From Sulfurimonas sp. (GTDB taxonomy: Bacteria; Campylobacterota; Campylobacteria; Campylobacterales; Sulfurimonadaceae), in assembly GCF_028714975.1 (NCBI RefSeq), contig NZ_JAQTLH010000004.1:62001-126000 (forward strand): a DNA stretch of 64,000 nt, given 5' to 3'. The notes below the pieces were generated by a model. That model was not told where the DNA came from, made no database searches, and was given only the letters and a program-made list of their open reading frames with translations. How positions within the stretch are numbered: the first letter of the stretch is position 1; each line of letters starts with the position of its first letter. Below, piece after piece: positions 1 through 9,299 of this stretch. The translations under genes were made by a program, and so were the position numbers.

Positions 1-260
1 CTTTACACACAAGTTTTTTATATTTAAGAGATTTAAATATTGATATAGTTAGGTTTGATTTTTTTTATACAAAAGATATAAGCGAGAAAACACACAAAAA
101 TATCCTTAGCGGTTTTAATGTTATGGCTCATGAAAATGGAATTAAAACTTGGATTAAGATGATTGAAAATGAGGATGTTAAAGGTTTGGCAAAAGAGTTG
201 GGAGTTGATTATTTACAGGGTAAATATTTAGCACCGTTAGAAAAATTTAAGGAGTTATGA
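1..260 (+). CDS. EAL-domain protein, C-terminal fragment, probably catalytically inactive
   Basis: The reading frame is open from the window edge (first full codon at base 3) to the TGA at 258-260. The visible ~85 residues match the end of an EAL phosphodiesterase fold: the final helix reads GVDYLQGKYLAPLE, close to the usual GVDYLQGYYFSKP. The strand that normally carries the catalytic glutamate (AEGVE or AEFVEN) reads WIKMIEN, so that Glu is Lys, and the lysine of the usual KIDG motif is Arg in VRFDF. I infer a c-di-GMP-binding or structural role rather than hydrolysis. The N-terminal domains lie outside the window. Its stop overlaps the queF start (ATGA), suggesting co-translation. Confidence 0.75.
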   Translation, partial: LHTSFLYLRDLNIDIVRFDFFYTKDISEKTHKNILSGFNVMAHENGIKTWIKMIENEDVKGLAKELGVDYLQGKYLAPLEKFKEL

Positions 261-637
261 TGAAATACGGTGAAAAAATTGTTAATGAGTTTGACGTAGA
301 AAAAGATTTGGAAATTTGGCCAAACGAACATAAAAGAAACTATCTTATAAAGATGACGCTTCCTGAGTTCTCTTGTCTTTGTCCAAGAAGCGGTTATCCC
401 GACTATGCAACGATATATCTTGAATATACGCCGGATGAATGGGTAGTTGAACTAAAAGCGATAAAATTATATATAAACTCTTTTAGAGATAGACACATAT
501 CACATGAAAACAGTGCAAATGAAATTTATGATGTTTTGGAGAGAAAATTAAAACCCAAATATATGAAAATTGTGGCAGATTACAACCCAAGAGGAAATGT
601 TCATACAGTCATAGAGATTGACAGTTCAAAGCTTTAA
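257..637 (+). CDS. queF: NADPH-dependent 7-cyano-7-deazaguanine reductase (preQ0 reductase)
   Basis: QueF reduces preQ0 to preQ1 with NADPH in queuosine biosynthesis for tRNA wobble modification. The 126-residue length fits the short, cytosolic type I family. The signature FSCLCPRSGYPDY (about residues 38-50) contains the likely active-site cysteine of the LCP triplet (C42) and the following conserved Asp (D49). The QueF-type motif ELKAIKLY lies at residues 65-72. Two adjacent ATG codons (257 and 260) could start translation; the first overlaps the upstream EAL stop. The 3' end overlaps the convergent cca gene by 12 bases. Confidence 0.95.
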   Translation: MMKYGEKIVNEFDVEKDLEIWPNEHKRNYLIKMTLPEFSCLCPRSGYPDYATIYLEYTPDEWVVELKAIKLYINSFRDRHISHENSANEIYDVLERKLKPKYMKIVADYNPRGNVHTVIEIDSSKL

Positions 638-1861
638 ATACTCTTTTAACCAAAGCATTGCCTCGTTATGATTTTTAAATTTGCCATGCATTTGAGCCTC
701 ATAGGCTTCATCTAGTATTTTTGAAAATTTTGGCGAGGCTTTAAGCCCAAGTTTCAAAATATCCCTGCCCATTAAAAGAGTAGGAAGCTTCTCTTTTAAT
801 ATATTTAACTCTTTGGCTCTTTTATAAATCTCTTCGCCGGCTCTGTAAACTTTTTGGCTGTTTTTAGCAAAATAGATTGAACTGTTTAAAATTAAAAGTT
901 CGTCTATATTTACTTTTGCAGCAAGCTTATAAAGCAGATAATCATCCGTAGAGTTTTTGTATATATTATCTATTTCGTTATTTGCCTGAACTAGATTAAT
1001 AACTCTCTTTAATAACTCTTTTTCGTCCGTTAGTTTTAATATAAAATTTTCTGTTTGAGTTAGCTCAAAGTTATAACAAAGCCCTGCTAACATTAAAACA
1101 AGATTTGTTTGATTGTTAGTCGTTAGCCGTTTTGCTATCTCGTCAATTACGGAGATATTATCAGTGTATATATCAGTGCCGAACTCTTTTAAGAGCTTAA
1201 ATCCGTATGAGGGTTTTTGTGATTTTAAAAGAAGTTTTTTTATCTCTTCAAATATTCTCTCTTTTGGCAGTTCGGCTAACAAATTTTTAGAAATCATATC
1301 TTTACAAGTAAAAAATAAATTATCTTCTATTTTCAGGTCGAATCTAGCACAAAATTGTGCGGCTCTTAAAACCCTTAAAGGATCCTCTATAAAACTTTTT
1401 AAATTTACCGCTCTTAGTATTTTATTTCTTAAATCGTCTGCCCCGCAAAAAGGGTCTAATAATTTTTTTTCCTCTACATCGTAGCCGATGGCGTTGATTG
1501 TAAAATCTCTTCTTGAGGCTGCAGTTTTAAAGTCAAGATTTGAGTCTATCTCTACATCAAATCCGCGATGTCCCGACTTAATTTTATTATCTATTCTAGG
1601 GAAAGAAAAATCTAAATCATAATCTTCAAATTTTAGTTTACAAACTCCAAAACTTTTTCCGACAACATTAACATTTCCAAACTCTTTTAGTATATCTTCG
1701 AGCTTTTTAAAAGATATCTCTCCATACACCTCGATATCAATATCTTTTGACTCTATTTTTAGCAAAGAGTCTCTGATAAATCCGCCTACAATTATAGGTT
1801 TGATATCGTAATTTTTCAGTTTGTCAAATATAATATTTAATTTACTAGGATAATTAATCAT
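626..1861 (-). CDS. cca: CCA tRNA nucleotidyltransferase / poly(A) polymerase family
   Basis: A class II nucleotidyltransferase that adds or repairs the tRNA CCA end. The head domain has the family signature VGGFIRD (residues 25-31) and the metal-binding pair in DIDIE (40-44). Further on are the RRDFTINAI motif and the EDPLRVLRAAQF motif that binds nucleotide. The C-terminal ~200 residues are helical and poorly conserved, as usual. The 411-residue length is normal. The single family member here could be a full CCA-adding enzyme or an A-adding one; sequence alone does not settle that. It is divergent from typA, with a 175-base gap holding promoters for both. Confidence 0.88.
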   Translation of the reverse strand: MINYPSKLNIIFDKLKNYDIKPIIVGGFIRDSLLKIESKDIDIEVYGEISFKKLEDILKEFGNVNVVGKSFGVCKLKFEDYDLDFSFPRIDNKIKSGHRGFDVEIDSNLDFKTAASRRDFTINAIGYDVEEKKLLDPFCGADDLRNKILRAVNLKSFIEDPLRVLRAAQFCARFDLKIEDNLFFTCKDMISKNLLAELPKERIFEEIKKLLLKSQKPSYGFKLLKEFGTDIYTDNISVIDEIAKRLTTNNQTNLVLMLAGLCYNFELTQTENFILKLTDEKELLKRVINLVQANNEIDNIYKNSTDDYLLYKLAAKVNIDELLILNSSIYFAKNSQKVYRAGEEIYKRAKELNILKEKLPTLLMGRDILKLGLKASPKFSKILDEAYEAQMHGKFKNHNEAMLWLKEYLKL

Positions 1862-1974
1862 ATTAATCCTAAAAATATATGGCGCCTTGTGTATATTTGC
1901 TTCATTGTTTTGCCTATTTTGTGCTCTATATGTATTATATCACTACTTTTACGCAGATATAACATTTATTTGGG

Positions 1975-1980
1975 TATAAT
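1975..1980 (+). promoter_or_regulatory. -10 element of the typA promoter
   Basis: A perfect TATAAT preceded by TGGG lies 57 bases before the typA GTG start in a T-rich stretch. Campylobacterota housekeeping promoters commonly have a strong -10 and no clear -35, which is what is seen. An AAGGAA-type ribosome site follows at about 2014-2029. Confidence 0.6.
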
Positions 1981-2036
1981 CGCGAAAATTTTATCTTGGT
2001 TTCATTATTTTTTAAGGAACCAAAGAAGGAAGCCTT

Positions 2037-3839
2037 GTGCAAAAGATTAGAAATATTGCAGTAATCGCCCATGTTGACCATGGTAAAACTACATTAGTTG
2101 ATGGACTGCTTGAGCAGTCGGGAACATACGGTGCTCATGAGCAACATGATGAAAGAGCTATGGATAGCAATGACTTAGAAAAAGAGCGTGGTATTACGAT
2201 TTTATCTAAAAATACGGCTATCCGTTATAAAGAATTTAAAATCAATATCATCGATACTCCGGGTCACGCGGATTTCGGTGGAGAAGTAGAACGCGTTTTA
2301 AAAATGGTTGACGGCGTTTTAGTTCTTGTTGATGCTTATGAGGGTGTTATGCCTCAAACTAAATTCGTTGTTAAGAAGATGTTAGCACTCGGTAAAAAAC
2401 CGATTGTCGTAATTAATAAGATTGATAAGCCTTCAGCAGAGCCGGAACGCGTTGTTGATGAAATGTTTGACTTATTTGTTGCTATGGGTGCAACTGAAGA
2501 TCAACTAGACTTCCCAATCATCTACGCAGCTGCAAGAGACGGTATCGCAAAACTTGATATGAGCGAAGAGGGTGGCGATTTTCAATGTATTTTTGAAACA
2601 ATCATAAATAAAATACCTGAACCTGAGGGCGACAGAGAAAATCACACACAGGCTCAAGTTTTCACACTTGACTATGATAACTATGTAGGTAAAATAGGAA
2701 TTTCTCGTATTTTCAACGGTGTTATTAGAAAAGGTGACAATGTTATGCTTGCAAAAGCTGACGGCGAGCTTGTAAAAGGTAAAATAAGTAAACTTATCGG
2801 TTTTCATGGACTTAACCGTATGGAAATTCAAGAAGCTGAAGCAGGTGATATCGTTGCATTCGCAGGTTTAGAGACTGTTGATGTCGGAGATACTATTTGT
2901 GATCCTGCGAACCCGATGCCGCTTGATCCGATGCATATCGAAGAGCCGACTTTGACGGTTATTTTTTCAGTAAACGACTCTCCGCTTGCCGGTCAAGAGG
3001 GTAAGCATGTGACTTCAAATAAGCTCAAAGATAGACTAGAGTTTGAAATGACAACAAATGTTGCAATGAAACTTGAAGTTGTAGGCGAGGGTAAGTTTAA
3101 AGTTTCAGGTCGCGGTGAGCTTCAAATAACTATTTTGGCTGAAAATATGCGTCGTGAAAATTATGAGTTTGGCGTATCTCGTCCTGAAGTTATCGTTAGA
3201 GAGATTGAAGGCGTTAAATGTGAACCGTTTGAGCATTTAGTTATCGATGTTCCTGAAGAGTTAAGCGGTACTGTAATTGAGCGTCTCGGAAAAAGAAAAG
3301 CAGAGATGAAATCTATGATTCCTATGGGTCAAGGCTTCCAAAGAATCGAGTTTGAGATTCCTGCTCGTGCATTGATTGGATTCCGCGGACAGTTTCTAAC
3401 AGACACTAAAGGCGAGGGTATAATGAATCACTCTTTCTTAGAGTTCCGTCCATACAGCGGCAGCGTTGAGTCAAGAAGCTATGGTGCGCTTATATCTATG
3501 GAAGACGGTGATACGCTTGCGTATTCACTATTTAACATACAAGATAGAGGGGTTCTTTTTATCGGGCCGCAAACAAAAGTTTATGAAGGTATGATTGTTG
3601 GAGAGCACTCTCGTTCAAATGACCTTGTCGTAAATCCTATTAAAGGAAAAGCACAATCAAATGTTCGTTCAAGCGGAGCAGATGAAGCGATTAAACTTAT
3701 CCCGCCTCGTGATATGTCGTTAGAGCGTGCATTAGAGTGGATTGAAGATGATGAATTACTTGAAGTTACGCCTAAGAGCATTCGTATCCGTAAAAAATTC
3801 TTAACAGAGAGTGAAAGAAAAAGACATACTCGTAAGTAA
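2037..3839 (+). CDS. typA: translational GTPase TypA/BipA
   Basis: TypA is a ribosome-associated GTPase of the EF-G family involved in 50S assembly and stress growth. The 600-residue length is typical. GTPase motifs are intact: [10 protein letters not shown] (11-20), the RGITI switch I motif (51-55), DTPGH (73-77) and NKID (127-130). EF-G-like domains II, III and V and the TypA-specific C-terminal domain follow, ending in a basic tail. Translation starts at GTG 2037 ([10 protein letters not shown]), which puts the P-loop at the standard distance; an AAGAAGGAAG stretch provides the ribosome site. It stands alone, with its own -10 box at 1975. Confidence 0.97.
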   Translation: MQKIRNIAVIAHVDHGKTTLVDGLLEQSGTYGAHEQHDERAMDSNDLEKERGITILSKNTAIRYKEFKINIIDTPGHADFGGEVERVLKMVDGVLVLVDAYEGVMPQTKFVVKKMLALGKKPIVVINKIDKPSAEPERVVDEMFDLFVAMGATEDQLDFPIIYAAARDGIAKLDMSEEGGDFQCIFETIINKIPEPEGDRENHTQAQVFTLDYDNYVGKIGISRIFNGVIRKGDNVMLAKADGELVKGKISKLIGFHGLNRMEIQEAEAGDIVAFAGLETVDVGDTICDPANPMPLDPMHIEEPTLTVIFSVNDSPLAGQEGKHVTSNKLKDRLEFEMTTNVAMKLEVVGEGKFKVSGRGELQITILAENMRRENYEFGVSRPEVIVREIEGVKCEPFEHLVIDVPEELSGTVIERLGKRKAEMKSMIPMGQGFQRIEFEIPARALIGFRGQFLTDTKGEGIMNHSFLEFRPYSGSVESRSYGALISMEDGDTLAYSLFNIQDRGVLFIGPQTKVYEGMIVGEHSRSNDLVVNPIKGKAQSNVRSSGADEAIKLIPPRDMSLERALEWIEDDELLEVTPKSIRIRKKFLTESERKRHTRK

Positions 3840-3870
3840 TTCTTTTTTACACTAAAAATAAATACCTCCT

Positions 3871-3898
3871 ACACACACCAAGAGAGCTTGGCGTGTGT
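3871..3898. terminator. hairpin after typA, possible terminator
   Basis: ACACACACCAAG and CTTGGCGTGTGT form a 12-pair stem with one A-C mismatch and an AGAG loop, 31 bases after the typA stop. No U-tract follows on the + strand (next bases AAAAC), so it may be a weak or Rho-assisted terminator, or an mRNA 3'-end stabiliser. Confidence 0.45.
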
Positions 3899-3954
3899 AA
3901 AACTTCTTCATTAATAATTTAACTATGTTATACTTTTAGTAAAAAGGATAAAAG

Positions 3955-4215
3955 ATGGATGGATTATTGTACCCAATCTCTTTGCTTGTAGTTGTTTTAA
4001 TAGCTTTCTTTTTTTATAGAAATAACAGTTTTAAATTGCTGCTGCTGACTTTGGCAGTCGGTGTATATATCATCTACTCTCATGAGACCGGAAATACGGT
4101 AACAAATCTTAAAAATGAGGCTGTTCAGTCCATTGACAAATCCGCCGGCAGTTTTAGCAAATCTCACGGTGCAGAAGGTTATAATGAGAATAAAATAAAA
4201 GAGACTGTTAAATGA
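3955..4215 (+). CDS. small membrane protein, unknown
   Basis: An 86-residue protein that I do not recognise. It has two hydrophobic segments (about residues 5-20 and 27-43) separated by the short polar stretch YRNNSFK, then a hydrophilic C-terminal half rich in Lys, Ser and Glu with no cysteines. A membrane-anchored protein with a soluble tail is likely. An AAAAGGATAAAAG ribosome site precedes the ATG. It sits alone between typA and nrdB, all in the same direction. Confidence 0.7.
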   Translation: MDGLLYPISLLVVVLIAFFFYRNNSFKLLLLTLAVGVYIIYSHETGNTVTNLKNEAVQSIDKSAGSFSKSHGAEGYNENKIKETVK

Positions 4216-4327
4216 TGAAAAGTACCTGATTGTTTTAGTTTGCAATTTATTATTTCTAGTTAGTTCTATTTATCAAATTAAAATCTTCATAAAGATACAA
4301 TACCAAACTAAATTTTCGGAGTAGATT

Positions 4328-5350
4328 ATGAACAGAAAAAAAATATATAATCCCCAGTCGAATGAAAATGTAAACGAGAGACGAATATTCGGCGGAAATC
4401 CTACCGGAATATTTGAACTAAATGACATAAAATATCAGTGGGCTTACAATCTTTGGGAGATGATGTTAAATAACACTTGGTTCCCAAAAGAGGTCGATAT
4501 GACCCGCGATGTGAGTGATTATAAACATATTACCGAGATGGAAAAAGATGCGTATGATAAGGCGCTTTCACAGCTAATTTTTATGGATTCATTGCAAACA
4601 AATAACATAATGGATAATATAAATCCTTATGTAACGGCTCCTGAAATTAACCTCATATTGGTTCGCCAAGCTTATGAAGAAGCACTCCACTCTCAAAGTT
4701 ATGCCGTTATGGTTGACAGCATATCCGTAAATTCTAAAGAGATATATGATCTTTGGCGCCGCGATATGATGCTTAAGTCAAAAAACGACGCAATAGCAAA
4801 AGTTTATGAAGAGCTTTCCAAAAATCCTACCGAGCATAATTTCGTAAAAGCCTGTTTTGCAAATCAGATTTTAGAGGGAATCTACTTTTACAGCGGTTTT
4901 GCGTATATATATACGCTTGCTAGAAGCGGAAAAATGCTGGGTTCTGCACAGATGATCAGATTTATCCAAAGAGATGAAGTTACTCACTTGGTTTTGTTTC
5001 AAAATCTGATAAATTCTCTTAGAAAAGAGCGACCGGATCTCTTTAGCGAGCAGTTAAAAGAGGAAGTTATAGCGATGTTTAAAGAAGCGGTTGAGCTTGA
5101 AGTTGCATGGGGAAAATATATAACGCAGGGGCAGATTTTAGGATTAACGGACGCTATTTTGGAGCAGTATATCCAATATTTGGCAGACGACAGACTCTCA
5201 AGTGTCGGATTTGCAAAACTTTATAATGTGACAAATCCTATAAAATGGGTTGATGATTTTTCAAAATTTAACGACCAAAAAACAAACTTTTTTGAGGGAA
5301 CCGTTGCGAACTACTCAAAAGGAAGTTTAAGCTTTGATGACGACTTCTAA
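4328..5350 (+). CDS. nrdB: ribonucleoside-diphosphate reductase subunit beta (class Ia)
   Basis: NrdB carries the diiron-tyrosyl radical cofactor that activates NrdA to make dNDPs. The 340-residue length fits. Metal ligands are visible: Asp in FMDS (D87), Glu and His in EEALHSQSY (117-125), a Glu in [11 protein letters not shown], and Glu and His in [10 protein letters not shown]. The protein ends in the acidic tail FDDDF, the usual NrdA-docking peptide. The alpha subunit is not in the window. A GGAG ribosome site is at about 4317. The last codons overlap the next gene's start, indicating translational coupling. Confidence 0.96.
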   Translation: MNRKKIYNPQSNENVNERRIFGGNPTGIFELNDIKYQWAYNLWEMMLNNTWFPKEVDMTRDVSDYKHITEMEKDAYDKALSQLIFMDSLQTNNIMDNINPYVTAPEINLILVRQAYEEALHSQSYAVMVDSISVNSKEIYDLWRRDMMLKSKNDAIAKVYEELSKNPTEHNFVKACFANQILEGIYFYSGFAYIYTLARSGKMLGSAQMIRFIQRDEVTHLVLFQNLINSLRKERPDLFSEQLKEEVIAMFKEAVELEVAWGKYITQGQILGLTDAILEQYIQYLADDRLSSVGFAKLYNVTNPIKWVDDFSKFNDQKTNFFEGTVANYSKGSLSFDDDF

Positions 5351-6077
5351 GAAGAGCGGGTATAAACTCTACTCACTTCTTTTTGCTACCGTAAAAGATT
5401 ATAACGCTAACTTACAAACACTTTTGGAGTTAGTCGAAGAAACATCAAAAAAATCTCTTATTGTCGCTCCTGAGGTTTGTTTAACCGGTTTTGATTATGA
5501 AAACTATGACAAAGCGGTTAAGTTTTCACATATAGCAAACGAGAAGCTCAAAATTGCCTCTAAAGACAAAATTATTATACTGACTATGCTTGAGAGAAGG
5601 GGTGAAGAAGTTTTTAATTTTGCCAAGATATTTTTTAACGGCGAAATTGTTTATGAGAGAGCAAAGGCAAAACTTTTTCGCTTCGGCAATGAACATAAAT
5701 ATATGTCCGAGGGAAGTGATGAGGATATCAAGATTGTCGAGGTTGAGGGCATAAAGATAGGTATTTTAATCTGTTTTGAGCTTCGTTTTAAAACACTTTG
5801 GCAAAAACTGGAGGGATGTGATGTTATTGCGGTTCCTTCTTGGTGGGGAGTTTTAAGAACAGAACACTTTAAGGTTATAACGCAAACACTTGCCATTATA
5901 AATCAGTGTTATGTCGTTGCAAGCGATTCACAAAATATAGATTGCACGAAAATGAGCGGAATTATAAGACCGCACGGAGAAGATGAGAGAAATGAGAACA
6001 GAGCTTGCTTAGAGGTAAGTTATGATAAAAAAGAGATTATTTCGATGAGAAAATATATGGATGTCGGCATTGGATAG
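5337..6077 (+). CDS. carbon-nitrogen hydrolase (nitrilase superfamily)
   Basis: A thiol amidase of the nitrilase fold; the substrate is unknown. The Glu-Lys-Cys triad is present: Glu in [10 protein letters not shown] (about residue 46), Lys in ERAKAKLF (about 112) and Cys in ILICFELRF (about 146). At about 246 residues it is a single-domain member without fused NAD synthetase or lipoyl domains. Start could be TTG 5334 or ATG 5337; both lie inside the end of nrdB. Its 3' end overlaps pcm by 17 bases, so nrdB, this gene and pcm are probably co-translated. Closest named activities would be omega-amidase-like, but this is unproven. Confidence 0.85.
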   Translation: MTTSKKSGYKLYSLLFATVKDYNANLQTLLELVEETSKKSLIVAPEVCLTGFDYENYDKAVKFSHIANEKLKIASKDKIIILTMLERRGEEVFNFAKIFFNGEIVYERAKAKLFRFGNEHKYMSEGSDEDIKIVEVEGIKIGILICFELRFKTLWQKLEGCDVIAVPSWWGVLRTEHFKVITQTLAIINQCYVVASDSQNIDCTKMSGIIRPHGEDERNENRACLEVSYDKKEIISMRKYMDVGIG

Positions 6078-6708
6078 AATTACAGCAACAAAAACCGCAA
6101 AATTAGCCGATGAGTGTCATAAAATATTTCCTCTAAACGAGAGTGTAAAAAATGCAATTGCCAAAACAAACAGAGAAGAGTTTGTTCCGTTTGGGTTTAA
6201 ACAGAGCGCATATAAACTAGACGCTCTGCCTATGGGTTCTGCCCAGTGGATAAGTTCTCCTTTGACGGTTGCGAAAATGACGCAGTATCTTGAGCCGAAA
6301 AAAAATGATAGAGTTTTAGAGATAGGTTGCGGAAGCGGTTATCAAGCAGCCGTACTTTCGCATATATTTCGCGGTGTTTTTACAATTGAGAGGATAGAAT
6401 CTCTGATGATAGAGGCAAAATCCCGCTTTAAAAAACTTAGTATTAATAATATCCATACAAGAATTGACGACGGGCAAAACGGATGGGTTCAGTTTGCCCC
6501 TTATGACAGGATTCTGTTTTCGGCAACGGCAAAAACTATACCGCAAAAGCTTTTTGAACAGCTAAGCGAGGGCGGGATTTTAGTAGCTCCTATGCAGGTC
6601 GGCTCAAGGCAGATCATAACCCGTTTTAAAAAAGTAGGCAACTCTTTGCAAAAAGAGGAGCTGGAAGAGTGCGACTTTGTCCCTATCGTGAACGGAATTC
6701 AGAAGTAA
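6061..6708 (+). CDS. pcm: protein-L-isoaspartate O-methyltransferase
   Basis: Pcm methylates isoaspartyl residues using S-adenosylmethionine, starting repair of damaged proteins. The SAM-binding glycine motif VLEIGCGSGYQ is at residues 85-95. The preceding substrate-side motif normally reads PxGxGQTIS; here it is LPMGSAQWISSP (57-67), recognisable though diverged. Length 215 is normal. ATG 6061 lies inside the hydrolase gene. A role in a nrdB operon is not obvious; shared transcription in stationary-phase or damage response is only a guess. Confidence 0.9.
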   Translation: MSALDRITATKTAKLADECHKIFPLNESVKNAIAKTNREEFVPFGFKQSAYKLDALPMGSAQWISSPLTVAKMTQYLEPKKNDRVLEIGCGSGYQAAVLSHIFRGVFTIERIESLMIEAKSRFKKLSINNIHTRIDDGQNGWVQFAPYDRILFSATAKTIPQKLFEQLSEGGILVAPMQVGSRQIITRFKKVGNSLQKEELEECDFVPIVNGIQK

Positions 6709-6723
6709 AATTAAAGAGCGCCT

Positions 6724-7398
6724 CTAAAGAACTTCAAGTTCTGCTTTTATTTTATAGCTTAGAGGTTTTAGTTTATTGATATTGTCGTAGTTTGCTCTTT
6801 TATATGCTTGATTTATCTCTTTAAAATAGAGTTTATAATGGTTCATATAGTTAAATAGGAACTTTTCGACTTCATCATCGAGATAAAGCTCGGTTATCGT
6901 AACCGTCATTTCGTTCCATATATTTTCAAATCTCTTCTCAAGAGTCGGACTTGGTTTTTTAACAAAATCATTTTTGATGCTGCTTAGTTCTCTCCAGTGT
7001 GTTATCAGTGTATAAAATCCTATATTGGAGATTCTTTTATTGAATGTTTCCAGTTTATCGATAGTTTCGACATAGTGGCTATTTAAGGTCGGTGCCTCTT
7101 TTTGCAGGCTATCTGCAATAACATTAACAAGATCTGCATAGGTTTGAAGATCATTTTTTAGTTGGCTTTTATTCTCTTTTGAAATATCGAGATTTTCAAT
7201 TTTTTTCATAATCGATACGATATTTGATTTGTACGGAGATATTTTATCGTATTCTCCACGCCAAATTATAGAGTTTGCGTCATTAACATTTTGTCTAAAC
7301 TCTTCTGCAATGTTTGAGTGTTTTTTGTTATCGCTGCTAAGTGTAAACATAGACGCGTTTAATGTTGAAAAGATTAATATGTATAGTAATAGTTTCAT
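6724..7398 (-). CDS. secreted helical protein, unknown
   Basis: A 224-residue protein with a classic signal peptide (hydrophobic stretch MKLLLYILIFSTLNA, cleavage probable after Ala15). The remainder is mostly predicted amphipathic helix with many Lys, Glu, Asn and aromatic residues, no cysteines and no recognised motif. It is probably periplasmic. It converges on pcm with a 15-base gap. A direct-repeat site lies about 45 bases upstream of its start. I cannot assign a function. Confidence 0.7.
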   Translation of the reverse strand: MKLLLYILIFSTLNASMFTLSSDNKKHSNIAEEFRQNVNDANSIIWRGEYDKISPYKSNIVSIMKKIENLDISKENKSQLKNDLQTYADLVNVIADSLQKEAPTLNSHYVETIDKLETFNKRISNIGFYTLITHWRELSSIKNDFVKKPSPTLEKRFENIWNEMTVTITELYLDDEVEKFLFNYMNHYKLYFKEINQAYKRANYDNINKLKPLSYKIKAELEVL

Positions 7399-7440
7399 AT
7401 TTACTCCTTCGTAAATTTTTTAAAATATTATGTTCATTTT

Positions 7441-7458
7441 GTTACGCTACGGTTACGC
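7441..7458. promoter_or_regulatory. direct repeat GTTACGC x2, candidate regulator site
   Basis: GTTACGC occurs at 7441-7447 and again at 7452-7458, an 11-base period (one helical turn). It lies between the divergent signal-peptide protein (start 7398) and thyX (start 7545). Direct repeats at helical spacing are typical of OmpR-type response-regulator sites; this is inference. Confidence 0.35.
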
Positions 7459-7544
7459 CGAAATTAGATGTTTACTTGATATTTTTTGATTATATGAAGC
7501 TTTTTAATTGTAAAATAATAGTTAGCATAAGTTAGGATTGATGT

Positions 7545-8378
7545 ATGGAAGATGTATACGGTATAAAATATTCAAAACCTGAAGTAATCTTAATGCAAGA
7601 TACGGGTATAGGAGTAGCTGAAGCGGCAGCTAGAACTTGTTACGACTCATTTGAAAACAGCGAAAATGAGGCTATTAAATACATTGAAAAAAATATGCCT
7701 GATAGCGCTACATGTAAAAAGATAAACGATATAGAGGAGTCGAATCTGTTAAATGATTTGGCTTGGACACATTTTCATCACTCTATTTTAGAGCATGCAA
7801 ATTTAAGTTTTCTTATAAGAGGAACAAGCAGAGGCGTACTTCAAGAACACGCTCGTCATCGTATACAAGCTATAAGCGTTAGAAGTACGCGTTACACTAT
7901 GAGTTCTGTTATCAATGCTTTTGTCGCTTCGCAGGCAACCAATAACAGAGACTTTTTTATATCTAAGGTTTTGGGTTTTGATATGCTTGTCACATGCGAT
8001 GAAGAGTATAACAAAATCGAAATCGGTGCAATGTATGATAAGCTAAAGTATCAGTCAAAAACGGTAGAAAGTTTTAACGAGATAGCCGTAGCAAAAAGTT
8101 CGTTCTCTCTTTTAAATGAGTTTACTGGCGACTCACAAGCGTTGTTTGATGCACTTGAGAACGGAAAAAAGAAACGAAATGTCGGTGATGCGTTTAAGCA
8201 TATAGTAACTGATAACTTTAAAGTTGATATGGTCGTGACATTTAATCTAAGAAGTCTTAAAAACTATTTTACGCTAAGAGATAGCGGTGCGGCATACTTT
8301 CAAATAAGATGGTTGGCACAGGAAATGATGAAAAAAACTCCGTCAAAATATTTAGATTTGATAATAAAAAAAGGATAA
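7545..8378 (+). CDS. thyX: FAD-dependent thymidylate synthase
   Basis: ThyX makes dTMP from dUMP using methylene-THF and reduced flavin. The defining RHRx7S motif is present as RHRIQAISVRS (104-114), preceded by HSILEHANLSF, the conserved helix around the folate/FAD site. The C-terminal NLRSLKNYFTLRD motif matches the family. The protein is 277 residues, slightly long, with a central insertion around residues 135-165. Canonical thyA was not seen in this window. A small lipoprotein gene follows after four bases. Confidence 0.96.
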   Translation: MEDVYGIKYSKPEVILMQDTGIGVAEAAARTCYDSFENSENEAIKYIEKNMPDSATCKKINDIEESNLLNDLAWTHFHHSILEHANLSFLIRGTSRGVLQEHARHRIQAISVRSTRYTMSSVINAFVASQATNNRDFFISKVLGFDMLVTCDEEYNKIEIGAMYDKLKYQSKTVESFNEIAVAKSSFSLLNEFTGDSQALFDALENGKKKRNVGDAFKHIVTDNFKVDMVVTFNLRSLKNYFTLRDSGAAYFQIRWLAQEMMKKTPSKYLDLIIKKG

Positions 8379-8382
8379 TTTT

Positions 8383-8595
8383 ATGTGGAAATATATTTTA
8401 ATAGCTAGTTTTTTATTTAGCGGGTGTACACACTTTGAATTTAGTTTTGCTATGTGTGATAACATCGGATCCGAACAAAATCCTGAGATGATTGAGAAGT
8501 GCAGAAACTACAATGAAGAAGAGGCGCAAAAAGCCTTTAATAAAACAAAAACGAAAACTTCGACTAGCGAAGATGCTTTAGAATTTAAAAAATAG
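8383..8595 (+). CDS. small lipoprotein, unknown
   Basis: A 70-residue protein with a lipoprotein signal peptide: hydrophobic ILIASFLF followed by lipobox FSGC, making Cys15 the lipidated residue. The mature part is short, hydrophilic and Lys/Glu-rich with two further cysteines (CDN and KCRN). It follows thyX by four bases with ribosome site AAAGGA, so probably shares its transcript. No family recognised. Its TAG stop provides the first base of the structured repeat that follows. Confidence 0.75.
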   Translation: MWKYILIASFLFSGCTHFEFSFAMCDNIGSEQNPEMIEKCRNYNEEEAQKAFNKTKTKTSTSEDALEFKK

Positions 8596-8670
8596 CTTTA
8601 GTGCCCGTGCGGCTAGCGAAGCAAAAGGGACTTGTTCCTTTTGCGGACAAAATAGGGATAAGGTTCCCTT
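8595..8670 (+). repeat. structured intercistronic repeat, type A copy 1
   Basis: Core GCTTTAGTGCC-cgtgc-GGCTAGCGAAG (8595-8621) followed by hairpin GCAAAAGG/CCTTTTGC (8621-8628 with 8637-8644) and a second hairpin AGGGA/TCCCT (8654-8658 with 8665-8669). It fills the gap between the lipoprotein stop and the phnA ribosome site. The core recurs at 19455-19481 and, on the - strand, 51056-51082, with hairpin arms that change in a compensating way. Confidence 0.75.
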
Positions 8671-8701
8671 TAATTTATTTCATAAATTTAAGGAAAGAAT
8701 A

Positions 8702-9259
8702 ATGAATACAGAAAAAGAGTTAATGAGTAGAAGCGGCGGTGTATGTGAACTTTGCAAAAGCAGTGAGGGGCTTAGTGTTTTTGAAGTTGCTCCATCAGAC
8801 GCAAGTGCAGAGCAATCTATATATGTATGTTCTACATGTAGAGACCAGATAGAAAATCCTCATAAAATGGATGAGGCGCACTTTAACTGCTTAAATGACA
8901 GTATGTGGAGCGAAGTTCCTGCCGTCTTAGTTATGTCGTATAGACTTTTAAAGACTCTTGGAAGAGAAGATTTGGTTGATATGATTTATATGGAAGATAG
9001 TCTTAAAGCTTGGGCAGATGCCGGAGCTGGGAGCAACTCAAGCAATGTAATCGTCAAAGATTCTAACGGTGTTGTGTTAAATGCCGGTGACAGCGTCGTT
9101 ATCATAAAGGATTTAGAGGTAAAAGGCGCCGGTTTTACTGCAAAAAGAGGCACAACCGTTAGAAATATATCTATACCCTCAGATGTTGCAGATCATATAG
9201 AGGGTCGCGTAAACGGAACTAAAATATACCTAAAAACAGAGTTTTTGAAAAAAGCGTAA
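8702..9259 (+). CDS. PhnA/YjdM-family zinc-ribbon protein
   Basis: The N-terminal 60 residues form a zinc ribbon with two cysteine pairs, CELCKS (residues 15-18) and CSTCRD. The C-terminal part reads KDSNGVVLNAGDSVVIIKDL followed by KGTK-like and YLKTEFLKK segments, the conserved PhnA SH3-like domain. Despite its historical name, the family is not directly a phosphonate-cleaving enzyme, and its function is uncertain. The 185-residue length, with a longer middle than E. coli YjdM, is common for versions with a helical linker. Good ribosome site AAGGAAAG at 8690-8697, just after the structured repeat. Confidence 0.85.
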   Translation: MNTEKELMSRSGGVCELCKSSEGLSVFEVAPSDASAEQSIYVCSTCRDQIENPHKMDEAHFNCLNDSMWSEVPAVLVMSYRLLKTLGREDLVDMIYMEDSLKAWADAGAGSNSSNVIVKDSNGVVLNAGDSVVIIKDLEVKGAGFTAKRGTTVRNISIPSDVADHIEGRVNGTKIYLKTEFLKKA

Positions 9260-9299
9260 TTTAATCCCGTGCTAATTAGCCGTATATAAAAAGGTATAT

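Noticed and set aside
2505-2831. 108-codon - strand ORF inside typA
   Set aside because: It is antisense to the fully conserved TypA frame and has no recognisable product.
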